DNA of 64,000 bases from Acidobacteriota bacterium (GTDB taxonomy: Bacteria > Acidobacteriota > Vicinamibacteria > Vicinamibacterales > UBA2999): positions 1 to 64,000 of the forward strand of contig JAUYQQ010000001.1 of assembly GCA_030697165.1 (NCBI GenBank), read 5' to 3'. The notes under the pieces were generated by a model, which worked only from the letters and a program-made list of their open reading frames with translations, did no database searches and was not told the DNA's origin. A program made the position numbers and the translations under genes. Below, one piece after another: positions 23,817 through 32,060 of the stretch (position 1 is its first letter; each line of letters opens with the position of its first letter).

Positions 23817-25540
23817 TCCAGCGCGCGGGCGAACGACTCGGCCGATTCAAAGCGCGCGGCCGGGTTGCCGTTGATGGCCCTGAGGATGGCGTCACTCACG
23901 CCGACGGGAACACCAGGGGCCAGACCCGTCGGCGCCTCGGGCTTCGACTGCAGCATCTGGCCCAGTAGCTCCGGTACCGAGCGAGCCTGGAATGGCTGGC
24001 GGCCAGTAACCATTTCGTAAGCGAGCACACCAATTGTGAAGACATCGGCGCGCGCATTGGGGGCACCGCCCATCAGCACTTCGGGCGCGACATAAGGCAG
24101 CTCGTGTTCGCTGGCCTCCTGGCCGCGCAGCTCCTGCTCACGCATGGTGGCGAGCACATCCTGGACGGAACGGATGCCGGCAGAAGAAACGACGATCTGT
24201 TCCCCACCCGCCCCACCAGCCCCACCAGCCCTACCCGCCCCACCAGCCCTAATGCGCACCATGTCGGGGTTCACGCCGCAAATGAATCCACCGCTGCGAT
24301 GGAGCGCGGGCACGGCATCGAGCGCCTGGGCCAGCAGCGCCGATGCGCGCGGCCACGGGAAGGCGCCGCTCTCGGCCAATGCCTGCCGCAGGCTGGGACC
24401 CTCCACCCATTCGGTGACCAGGAACACGTTCTGATCGTCCTCTCCAAAATCGCGAACCTGCAGGAGGTTCGGATGCGGCACCTGCTGCGTGCGTGCCTCG
24501 AGCAGAAACCGCGCCCGCACCGCCTCCCAATGCGGTTGCTCGTCGCGTTTCAGGATGCGGATGGCTACCGCAATGCCCAGGGCCCGGTGAGTGCCACGGT
24601 AGACGAGGCTGCCGAGCCGGCCACGGCCCACGAGTTGGCCCAACTCGTAGCGCGCGAGCAGGCCGCCGCCAGATTCGGAGCGGTCCGGAGCGGCCGCGCC
24701 GGCGGCAACCCGCAAGGCGTTCACGAAATCGGCGACGCTGCCCCACCGCCCGAGCGGATCCTTGTCGAGGGCGCGCATGACGGCCTCGTCCACGGCCACC
24801 GGCAGGCCCGCCTGGCGCGTCGCCGGGCTGACGGGATTCGCCGTCAGCGCCTGCTGAATCAGGGTCGCGTGATTGCCGGCGTCAAACGGCCGGCCGCCGG
24901 TCAGCATCTCGTACGCGATGACGCCCAGCGCGTAGATATCGGTCGCCGCCGTCACCGTCTCGCCGCGCATCTGCTCAGGCGCCGCGTATGCCAGCGTACC
25001 GAGGAAGAAGGCGGGGTTGGTGAGGCGGGTCTCGTCGCTGGCCGCCTTCATGGCGGCCAGGCCGAAATCGATCACCTTGTAGACCCGCTCGCCCGACTCG
25101 TAGCGGTGAACGACGATGTTGGCGGGCTTGAGGTCGCGATGGGTGATGCCGCGGTCGTGGGCCAGCTGCAGGGCCGCCGCCACCGGCGCCAGGATCGCCG
25201 CCACGCGGGCCGGCGGCATGGGCGCCTCGAGATCGATCTCCTCGCGCAGGCTCGGGCCGCTCAGCAGCTCCATTACCATGTACGGCTGGTTCGCCGCGTC
25301 GAAATCGAAATCGAGAATGCCGACGATGTTGGGATGGCGCAGCTGGGCGCAGGCGCGGCTTTCGCGCAGGAAGCGCTCGCGCAAGTCCGGCGGTGAATCG
25401 TGCGCCGCCTGCATCACCTTGATCGCGACCTCGTCACCGAGCCGGAGGCGGCGGGCCCGGTAGACATGGCCCATGCCACCGGAGCCAAGGACGTCGATGA
25501 TCTCGTAGCGGTCGTCGATCCGCGTTCCTGGCGCCAGCAC
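23813..25540 (-). CDS. Tandem serine/threonine kinase and pseudokinase
   Basis: 575 residues. Domain 1 (about 10-280) is a complete Hanks-type kinase: GSGGMG loop (19-24), K41 in VAIKVM, HRDLKPAN (134-141), DFG (158-160) and APE (187-189). Domain 2 (about 297-575) has kinase shape but lost its chemistry: the lysine position reads VAIRIL (R328), the HRD region reads FICGVNPDMV, and no DFG is found. A Gly/Ala run at 432-446 comes from a tandem DNA repeat. No membrane segment or sensor is seen, so it is cytosolic. It starts 9 bases after the oxidoreductase stop (GTG) and overlaps the GT-C gene, hinting at control of glycan export. Confidence 0.88.
   Translation of the reverse strand: MLAPGTRIDDRYEIIDVLGSGGMGHVYRARRLRLGDEVAIKVMQAAHDSPPDLRERFLRESRACAQLRHPNIVGILDFDFDAANQPYMVMELLSGPSLREEIDLEAPMPPARVAAILAPVAAALQLAHDRGITHRDLKPANIVVHRYESGERVYKVIDFGLAAMKAASDETRLTNPAFFLGTLAYAAPEQMRGETVTAATDIYALGVIAYEMLTGGRPFDAGNHATLIQQALTANPVSPATRQAGLPVAVDEAVMRALDKDPLGRWGSVADFVNALRVAAGAAAPDRSESGGGLLARYELGQLVGRGRLGSLVYRGTHRALGIAVAIRILKRDEQPHWEAVRARFLLEARTQQVPHPNLLQVRDFGEDDQNVFLVTEWVEGPSLRQALAESGAFPWPRASALLAQALDAVPALHRSGGFICGVNPDMVRIRAGGAGRAGGAGGAGGEQIVVSSAGIRSVQDVLATMREQELRGQEASEHELPYVAPEVLMGGAPNARADVFTIGVLAYEMVTGRQPFQARSVPELLGQMLQSKPEAPTGLAPGVPVGVSDAILRAINGNPAARFESAESFARALE
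24202..24250. repeat. CCCACCAGC-type tandem repeat in the kinase gene
   Basis: About five imperfect 9-base units (CCCACCAGC and CCCACCCGC variants) encode the Gly-Gly-Ala run in the pseudokinase, placed about where the active-site loop would be. The 9-base unit keeps the frame. Confidence 0.75.
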
Positions 25541-25549
25541 GCGAACAGC

Positions 25550-28500
25550 TTATACGTGAACGAGCTCTGATTCAGCCTGATCCAGCACGTGCTCGAACCA
25601 CAAGTTCGAGATCTTCTCCTGGACGCTGTTCTGGCGGAGCCGTGCTCGCAGGTTGTCGAAGTCGACGCGATCCAGCTCCTGGTCCTGGTTGTAGCACGAG
25701 AAGATGAACTCTTCGCGGCCGGTCTCGGGATCGACGTGGCGCTGCAGGCACTGCGCGCACACTTCCTTCATCATGCACTGCATCGGTGAATTGATGCTGC
25801 CGATGCCGACGTGCTTCGGGTCGAGGTACGGCTGCAAGACGCCGTGACGGGCGATGCGGACACCGTTCATCATGCGATCCGAGCCGATCGCGATGATGCG
25901 CGTGACGTCCTGGAGCGACACGGCCTGCGCACCCAGCCGGCCCTCGGCATAGGCCACCATCGCCTCGACGATGTTGCCGCGGAAATGCGCGTCCTGCGGC
26001 CGGTGCGGTTCGATCGCCGTGCCTGCATCGGTGGCCCAGATCACCTGGTCGGTGGCCGCCTCGATGTCCTCGCGCTTGAACAGGTCGGCGCCATTCCGGT
26101 AGCCGGCAAAGTAGATGACCTTGTTGCCCTGGGCCTTGAGCGCCCTGGCAATCGAGAACAGCACGGCGTTGCCCAGGCCGCCGCCGGCCAGCAGCACCGC
26201 CGAGTTCTCGGCAATCTCGGTGGGCGTCCCGGTGGGTCCCATCACCACCACCGGCTCGCCCGGCTTGAGGTACGCGCACAGCCGGCTCGACACGCCCATC
26301 TCGAGCGTGATCAGCGACAGCAGGCCCTTCTCGCGATCAACCCAGGCACCGGTGAGGGCAATGCCCTCCATCAACATCGACGCCACGTGATCGTTGAGCC
26401 GCACCTGCGGGCTGAGCCGTTCGAAGTTCTGGAGGCGATAGAACTGGCCGGGGCCGAAGTGCCGGGCCGCCGCCGGGGCGCGCACGATCACCTCGATGAT
26501 GGTCGGCGTCAGCCGCACGACCCGCTCCACCCTGGCAAGCAGCTGGTCGTCGAAGTGAGCGACCATCGCCTGCCACGCCGACTCGCGCGCCGGCTGGTCG
26601 GCCGGGTTGAGCTTCGCGAGCTCGTCGGCAAAGAGTGCCACCACGTGCGGGTAGCCATGCTTGCCCGATGCCATCGCCTTGACGACGTTGCCGTTGTAGC
26701 GAGGATGGTTGTCGCCGTAGTAGGTGACGAACCGGCCGTCGGTGTCGTGGGAGGTGAAGAAGCCGTTGGAATCCGGTTCGAGGCGGAAGCGGCGACGGCT
26801 AAAGCCATCGCCCTCCACGGGAGTGGCGCGGAAACCTTGGAAGAACTTCTGCTTGCCGTCGAGGCTGAAAGAACCCGGGTGTTCTTTCTCGTAGGTGATG
26901 TTCGGCACCGTGCCGGCCGCCACCAGCACCGTGCGGGCTGGCAATTCGATCGACGACCCGTCGGCGCGGGTGAAGACCATCGCCTTGACATGGCCGAACT
27001 CGTCGGGGACGGCCTCGACCGGGTTCATGTTCTCGGTGACCGAAATGCCTTCCTGCAGCGCGAGCGTGACCTCTTCGTGATTGAGCCGGTAGGCCGGCGC
27101 GTCCTGCAGGCGCTTGCGGTAGGCCAGCGTCACGCCGCCCCACGCGTTGATCAGGTCGATAAAGTTGGGCGACTCGTCGGCTGCCTTCGCCCGCGCACGC
27201 TCGGCGCGCACGGCCCGGCCATGTCCGAGGAACTCGTCGAGAATGCCCTGCTCCTCCAAATCCATGATCCCGCGCACGCGGGCCTCGCCCAGGTCGCGCA
27301 CGAGCGCCTCGTAGCGGTCCAGCGTCTTCTCGACCTGGATCGGGTAGTACGCCATCAGCTCGGTCGCGGTATCGACACCGGTGAGGCCGCCGCCAATCAC
27401 AATTGCCGGCAGGCGCGCCTGCAGGTTCGACAGGGCGTCGCGCTTGAACGCGCCGGTCAGCTGCAGCGCCATCAGGAAGTCGCTGGCCTTGCGGATACCC
27501 CGGATCAGGTTGTTCTTGATGTCGATGATCGTCGGCCGCCCGGCGCCGGCCGCAATGGCCACGTGGTGAATGCCGGCAGCCCACGCTTCCTCGATCGGCA
27601 GCGCGCCGCCGAATCGGACGCCGCCGTAGATCTTCAGCTTGCCGCGCCGCGCCAGCGTCAAGTGGATCAGCGTGAGGAAATTCTTGTCCCACCTGACGGT
27701 AATGCCGTACTCCGACACGCCGCCGAAGCCTTCGAGCACGCGCTCGTCGAGCGGGCGGTAAATCTCGCTCCAGCTCTCGATCGGCCGCGGCGGACGGCCA
27801 TCGCCGCCAACAATCTCTTCGGGCAGCGGTTCGATCTTGAGCCCGTCGATCGCCACCACGCCGAAACCCTCGTTCAGCAGGTAATGCGACAGCGTGTAGC
27901 CGGCCGGGCCAAGGCCGACGACCAGCACGTTCTTGCCGTTGTAGGGCAGCGCATACGGGCGCTTCGTATTGAGTGGGTTCCACCGCGTGAGCAGGCCGTA
28001 GATCTCAACGCCCCACGGCAGGTTCAGCACGTCGGTGACCACGCCGGTCTCGATCTGCGGAACGTTGACCGGCTCCTGCTTCTGGTAGATGCAGGCCTTC
28101 ATGCAATCGTTGCAGATGCGGTGGCCGGTGCCGGGGACCATGGGGTTGTCCACGGTCACGATCGCCAGCGCGCCAATGGCGTCGCCACGCTTGCGCAGCG
28201 TGTGCATCTCGGAAATCTTCTCGTCGAGCGGGCACCCCGGCATCGGAATGCCAAGCGGGTTGTTGGCGGCCTTGCCCTCCTTGTCGCGAATGCCCTTCGA
28301 GCAGGTGTCCTTGTCGCGTTCGTGGCACAGCACGCAGTAGTGGATCTCGCTCAGCGTTTCGCGCTGCGTGAAGCGCGGGTCGGTCAGTGCAAAGCCCTGG
28401 CGCCGGCGCAGCTTCTCGCCGGGACCGACGACCTGCTCGGGCAACTTCGCATCGGGCCGCTGGATCTGGACCAGGTGGTCGTAGTCGAGGTTCTCGGGAA

Positions 28501-29161
28501 AGCGGAACACGACCCAGCCGCGGTAATCGGGGCTGTGAACGTGCGCGGCGCACCATCGCTTGAGTGATTCGATCTCGGCCGCCACCGCGGCCTTGTCGGC
28601 GTCGGAACCGTTGGCCTTGAGCGACTCTTCGCGATCGAGGAGCGAGCAACCGTATATGGCGAGCGCCATTTCCTGGAGGGCGGGGGCTTCAGCCCCCGCC
28701 TGGCGACGGCTAAAGCCGTCGCCCTCCAGTCGGAGGGCCGGGGCTTTAGCCCCGGCCTCGACGGTGGCGTGATCCTCCGCGGTTGCGGTGACGTGGGCGC
28801 CACCCTTCAGGAGCGGCAGGGCACGGCGGCGGACGAAGTCGATCTTGAATCGGAACAGGACGTCGTAGGCGCGCGTCGCCGCGATCAGCGCGTCAGCCTC
28901 GGTTCCCACTCCGAACAGGCGCGCGAGGAACCGGCTCACATGCGGCGCCATGGCCACGACGAGGATGCTGCGAGTGACCGCGCCCAGCGAGTCGGGCACC
29001 TCCCGGTACTGCTCCCACTGCGTCCACAGCTCCGGTTCGGACGTCCTGACGGTCTCGACAAACCGGTCGTGCAGGTCGCGCAGGCGGCTGGGTTGGTGCA
29101 GGTCAGCGAAGGTGAATCCGGGGATTCCGAGGACGGTTTCAGGTGCGGTGGTTGGTGCCAT
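25550..29161 (-). CDS. Large multidomain FAD/Fe-S pyridine nucleotide oxidoreductase
   Basis: 1203 residues. Residues 1-260: helical, unassigned, with a repeat insert at 135-163. About 270-365: cysteines (YCVLCHERDKDTC, GCPL, CNDCMKAC) like the N-terminal Fe-S part of glutamate synthase small subunit (GltD). About 408-850: two Rossmann folds, VLVVGLGPAGYTLSHYL and AIVIGGGLTGVDTATEL. About 885-1100: ferredoxin reductase/PyrK-like, with GQFYRLQNFE and VLLAGGGLGNAV. Near 1140-1175: CMMKEVCAQC and a later FSCYNQD, the PyrK-type 2Fe-2S site. It probably moves electrons between NAD(P)H and a ferredoxin-like partner, as in NfnAB or DHOD systems. ATG at 29161 is preferred over the TTG at 29167. Confidence 0.75.
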   Translation of the reverse strand: MAPTTAPETVLGIPGFTFADLHQPSRLRDLHDRFVETVRTSEPELWTQWEQYREVPDSLGAVTRSILVVAMAPHVSRFLARLFGVGTEADALIAATRAYDVLFRFKIDFVRRRALPLLKGGAHVTATAEDHATVEAGAKAPALRLEGDGFSRRQAGAEAPALQEMALAIYGCSLLDREESLKANGSDADKAAVAAEIESLKRWCAAHVHSPDYRGWVVFRFPENLDYDHLVQIQRPDAKLPEQVVGPGEKLRRRQGFALTDPRFTQRETLSEIHYCVLCHERDKDTCSKGIRDKEGKAANNPLGIPMPGCPLDEKISEMHTLRKRGDAIGALAIVTVDNPMVPGTGHRICNDCMKACIYQKQEPVNVPQIETGVVTDVLNLPWGVEIYGLLTRWNPLNTKRPYALPYNGKNVLVVGLGPAGYTLSHYLLNEGFGVVAIDGLKIEPLPEEIVGGDGRPPRPIESWSEIYRPLDERVLEGFGGVSEYGITVRWDKNFLTLIHLTLARRGKLKIYGGVRFGGALPIEEAWAAGIHHVAIAAGAGRPTIIDIKNNLIRGIRKASDFLMALQLTGAFKRDALSNLQARLPAIVIGGGLTGVDTATELMAYYPIQVEKTLDRYEALVRDLGEARVRGIMDLEEQGILDEFLGHGRAVRAERARAKAADESPNFIDLINAWGGVTLAYRKRLQDAPAYRLNHEEVTLALQEGISVTENMNPVEAVPDEFGHVKAMVFTRADGSSIELPARTVLVAAGTVPNITYEKEHPGSFSLDGKQKFFQGFRATPVEGDGFSRRRFRLEPDSNGFFTSHDTDGRFVTYYGDNHPRYNGNVVKAMASGKHGYPHVVALFADELAKLNPADQPARESAWQAMVAHFDDQLLARVERVVRLTPTIIEVIVRAPAAARHFGPGQFYRLQNFERLSPQVRLNDHVASMLMEGIALTGAWVDREKGLLSLITLEMGVSSRLCAYLKPGEPVVVMGPTGTPTEIAENSAVLLAGGGLGNAVLFSIARALKAQGNKVIYFAGYRNGADLFKREDIEAATDQVIWATDAGTAIEPHRPQDAHFRGNIVEAMVAYAEGRLGAQAVSLQDVTRIIAIGSDRMMNGVRIARHGVLQPYLDPKHVGIGSINSPMQCMMKEVCAQCLQRHVDPETGREEFIFSCYNQDQELDRVDFDNLRARLRQNSVQEKISNLWFEHVLDQAESELVHV
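26791..26816 (-). repeat. REP-like palindrome inside the oxidoreductase gene
   Basis: GGAG, stem GGCGATGGC, loop TTTA, stem GCCGTCGCC on the coding strand (one G-T mismatch). It encodes the in-frame peptide EGDGFSRR near residue 784. Confidence 0.8.
28675..28757. repeat. Three alternating REP-like palindromes inside the oxidoreductase gene
   Basis: Units at 28675-28700 (plus), 28702-28727 (minus) and 28732-28757 (plus). Each has GGAG, a perfect 9-base stem and a TTTA or TTCA loop. The alternating orientation is like a BIME cluster. All three are translated, giving AGAKAPAL, EGDGFSRR and AGAEAPAL (residues about 135-163) in the poorly conserved N-terminal part. Confidence 0.88.
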
Positions 29162-29173
29162 TTCCAACTCTCA

Positions 29174-29179
29174 ATTATA
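29174..29179 (-). promoter_or_regulatory. Candidate -10 box for the oxidoreductase operon
   Basis: A perfect TATAAT on the minus strand lies 12 bases before the ATG at 29161 (6 before the alternative TTG). No matching -35 was seen. If used, the message has a very short or no leader. Confidence 0.4.
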
Positions 29180-29229
29180 TGTGATCAGCTATGGTACGAT
29201 CGGGCTTGGACGGGCCCTGGCACCAACCT

Positions 29230-29430
29230 ATGACCATTAAGTTGAACGGCGATCCGCACGAGATTCCCCAGCCGCTGAGCGTGACCGCCCTGCTCGCCAC
29301 CCTGGACATCGATCCGCGCCGCGTCGCCGTCGAACACAACCTCGCCGTCGTCAAGAAGACCGCTTACGACTCGGCTATCGTCGGCGATGGCGATGAAGTC
29401 GAGATCGTCAATTTCGTCGGCGGAGGCTAA
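29230..29430 (+). CDS. thiS: Sulfur carrier protein ThiS
   Basis: 66-residue ubiquitin-like protein. It begins MTIKLNGDPHEIP, has the core VTALLATLDIDPRRVAVEHNLAVV and ends in VNFVGGG with the C-terminal Gly-Gly that becomes the thiocarboxylate sulfur donor for thiazole synthesis. The ATG at 29230 is chosen as it matches family length; a longer reading would begin at 29191. ThiG follows 99 bases later. No thiamine riboswitch-like fold was seen upstream. Confidence 0.93.
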   Translation: MTIKLNGDPHEIPQPLSVTALLATLDIDPRRVAVEHNLAVVKKTAYDSAIVGDGDEVEIVNFVGGG

Positions 29431-29439
29431 TGCACACAC

Positions 29440-29500
29440 GGAACCACAGAAACACCGAAGCCAAGCTTAAGGATTATGGTTTCCGTGTTTCGGTGCTTCC
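29440..29500. repeat. Imperfect inverted repeat between thiS and thiG
   Basis: Arms of 17 bases at 29440-29456 and 29484-29500 pair with three mismatches around a 27-base loop. It may be a degenerate mobile palindrome or may tune the thiS to thiG ratio; there is no T-run. Confidence 0.5.
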
Positions 29501-29529
29501 GCGAGCGAATTTTTGGGTGAGAACTTGGC

Positions 29530-30300
29530 ATGTCTGATTTGATCATTGCGGGACGCACGTTTCGCTCGCGCCTGATCGTGGGCACCGGAAAGTACCCGTC
29601 GCACGCCATCATGAAGGCCGCCCACCAGGCGTCGGGGGCGGACATGGTAACGGTCGCCGTGCGCCGGGTCGATATCTCGCGCAAGACCGAGTCGCTGCTC
29701 GATTACATCGACACGGCCAAGATCTTCCTGCTTCCCAACACCGCTGCCTGCTACACCGCCGAAGACGCCATTCGCACGGCGCGGCTCGGCCGCGAAGCGG
29801 GCATGTCGAACTGGGTGAAGCTCGAGGTGATCGGCGACGAGCAGACGCTGTTCCCCGACAACGAAGGACTGCTCGAGGCCACGCGGGTGCTGGTCAAGGA
29901 GGGCTTCATCGTGTTGCCCTACACCAACGATGATCCAGTGATGTGCCGCAAGCTGGCCGAGGCCGGCGCCGCCGCGGTGATGCCGCTCGGCGCGCCGATC
30001 GGGTCAGGCCTGGGGATTCAGAACCCGAACAACATCCGCATCATTCGCGAACAGGCCAAGGTCCCGGTCATCGTGGATGCGGGCGTGGGTACGGCGTCTG
30101 ACGCCGCAGTGGCCATGGAACTGGGCGCGGACGGGGTGCTGATGAATACCGCCATTGCCGGCGCGACCGACCCGGTGATGATGGCGCGCGCCATGAGGCT
30201 CGCGGTCGAAGCCGGACGTCTCGCCTACCTGGCCGGCCGCATTGCTCGAAAGTCGTACGCCACCGCGAGCAGCCCCCTGCAGGGCGTCGTCGGATCCTGA
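29530..30300 (+). CDS. thiG: Thiazole synthase ThiG
   Basis: 256-residue TIM-barrel enzyme that builds the thiazole phosphate of thiamine from deoxyxylulose-5-phosphate, dehydroglycine and ThiS thiocarboxylate. Motifs: [12 protein letters not shown] (13-24), [31 protein letters not shown] with the Schiff-base lysine (K98), [22 protein letters not shown] and LMNTAIAGA. Its TGA shares one base with the ATG of the next membrane protein gene, so thiamine and membrane genes are on one transcript. Confidence 0.95.
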   Translation: MSDLIIAGRTFRSRLIVGTGKYPSHAIMKAAHQASGADMVTVAVRRVDISRKTESLLDYIDTAKIFLLPNTAACYTAEDAIRTARLGREAGMSNWVKLEVIGDEQTLFPDNEGLLEATRVLVKEGFIVLPYTNDDPVMCRKLAEAGAAAVMPLGAPIGSGLGIQNPNNIRIIREQAKVPVIVDAGVGTASDAAVAMELGADGVLMNTAIAGATDPVMMARAMRLAVEAGRLAYLAGRIARKSYATASSPLQGVVGS

Positions 30301-32060
30301 TGCACCTGGGCTGGTCGCGCCTCGCGGTCGTCGCATTGTACGGCGTCGCCAGCTACGTCTTCTGCTCACCGCTCTTCGCACAGCCCGCCGCCCTCGGCGT
30401 CAACGACTGGGATCAGCACCTGTTCTACTACGGTGCCGTGCTGAAGAACGTCGTCGAGTACGGGCAAATGCCGTTCTGGAATCCGTGGTACTGCGGCGGC
30501 AACGTGCTGTGGCAGAACCCGCAGATCGCGCTGCTCAGCCCGGTGTATCCGCTGACGGCGTTCATGCCGCTGGCGCTCGCGATGAAGGTCAACATCCTGC
30601 TGCACTATTGGATGGGCTTCGTCGGCATGCACTTGCTGCTGTCGCGGGTGGTCGGCTTGCGTTCGCTGCCGCTGATCTTCTTCCTGGCCACGGTGTTCAC
30701 GGCCTCGGGCGGTCCGGCCATTCACCTGCTGGTCGGGCACAGCGTGTTCCTGCCGGCGTTCTACCTTCCGTTCGTCGTGTACTTTTTCGTGCGTTCGGTG
30801 CAAACCGGGACCGTGCGTGGGTCACTGTTGGCGGCCATCCCGATCGCGATGATGGTCTACAACGGCGGCACCCACATCCTGCCGATGGCCATCGCCGCAG
30901 TTGGACTCCTGGCCGTGGTGTCGGCCGCGGTCTTGCGGCAGTGGCGACCGCTGGTCTTTGGGGTCGCCTGCTGCGTCGCGGGCCTCGCCTATTCCGCGCC
31001 GAAGCTCATTCCGGTGGTGTCGTTCGTCAGCAGCGAGCAGTTCTGGGACACGCGTCCGCCCATTGAGCGTCCGGACCTCACCACGCTGGAGATGGCCGCG
31101 GGGATTTACCTGGATCCCGAACAGAAGAAGCGCACGCGCCTGCCCGAGCAGCGCCATGGCTGGCACGAGTACGGCAACTACATTGGGCCCGTCGCGGCCC
31201 TCTTGATTGTCGCCAGCGTGGTCTGGGCCTTCGTCAGGCGGCGCGCGGCCGACTACTGGCTCGGATTGGCGCTGGCCATCGCGACGATCGTGTTCTTCGT
31301 GTGGTCGCTCGGCGACTTCAGCCGGTTTGCGCCGTCATCGCTGGCAAGCCACCTGCCGTTGTTTTCGAGTTTCAGGATTCCGAGCCGCTACAACATCGCG
31401 TTCGTTCTGTGCGGAGCCGTGACTGCCGGCTGGGCCCTGCGATCGCTCAGTCTCGACGTGCTTCGCCCGCGGACAGCGAGAGTCGCGATCTCACTGGTAT
31501 GCATTGCGGCCGCCGCGCACCTGATCGGGCGCAACCGCGAACTGCTGGCCGGCGGGTTTACGCAACCGCCGCTCGCCGTCACGTTCGAATGGTTGGGCGG
31601 CCCGGCACAACTGATTACCGACGCCGAGTCGAGCGCTTACACGGCCGGCTCGCCGATGTTCACGGCCCTGATGTACGACCGGTCCTTCTACAGCTGCTAT
31701 GAGTCCCTGCAGCTGAAGCACTCGGCCAATGCGGAGTCACCGCTGGTGTACGCGGACGACCACGCGACCGTCACCGACATCGCGTTTTCACCTAATCGCA
31801 TCGACTTCACCGTCACCGGGGGCGCTGAGCCCTCGCGTATCTCGCTCAACCAGAACTATGCACGGGGCTGGACCAGCACGGCCGGGCCCGTCACACAGCC
31901 TCCGGAGCGAATGCCGGGCGTGACGCTGGCCCCTGGCCAGACCGGGAAGTTTACGTTCGTCTTCGTGCCGGAAGGTCTCTGGGCGGGTATCGGCATGCTC
32001 GCCATTTCGCTGGCGGCCACATCCTGGCTGTTACGTGGTCGCCGGCCTCAGCGCTCATGA
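30300..32060 (+). CDS. YfhO-like multi-span membrane protein
   Basis: 586 residues with about 11-13 hydrophobic helices and a C-terminal external part. The first loop NDWDQHLFYYG with PFWNPWYCGGN is typical of the YfhO group of GT-C-like proteins, which take part in glycosylation of lipid or teichoic polymers. Later segments: SFRIPSRYNI, and a soluble Ig-like stretch near 480-555 (LNQNYARGWTS). Start overlaps the thiG stop (TGATG) and its end overlaps the next gene by 4 bases. Confidence 0.65.
   Translation: MHLGWSRLAVVALYGVASYVFCSPLFAQPAALGVNDWDQHLFYYGAVLKNVVEYGQMPFWNPWYCGGNVLWQNPQIALLSPVYPLTAFMPLALAMKVNILLHYWMGFVGMHLLLSRVVGLRSLPLIFFLATVFTASGGPAIHLLVGHSVFLPAFYLPFVVYFFVRSVQTGTVRGSLLAAIPIAMMVYNGGTHILPMAIAAVGLLAVVSAAVLRQWRPLVFGVACCVAGLAYSAPKLIPVVSFVSSEQFWDTRPPIERPDLTTLEMAAGIYLDPEQKKRTRLPEQRHGWHEYGNYIGPVAALLIVASVVWAFVRRRAADYWLGLALAIATIVFFVWSLGDFSRFAPSSLASHLPLFSSFRIPSRYNIAFVLCGAVTAGWALRSLSLDVLRPRTARVAISLVCIAAAAHLIGRNRELLAGGFTQPPLAVTFEWLGGPAQLITDAESSAYTAGSPMFTALMYDRSFYSCYESLQLKHSANAESPLVYADDHATVTDIAFSPNRIDFTVTGGAEPSRISLNQNYARGWTSTAGPVTQPPERMPGVTLAPGQTGKFTFVFVPEGLWAGIGMLAISLAATSWLLRGRRPQRS

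Noticed and set aside
25811-28567. A 900-codon plus-strand open frame opposite the oxidoreductase
   Set aside because: Same antisense effect: biased composition and no motif, while the minus strand has conserved Fe-S and Rossmann motifs.
29100-29229. TPP riboswitch before thiS
   Set aside because: The short divergent region is occupied by the start of the oxidoreductase gene, and no thi-box-like sequence was recognised.
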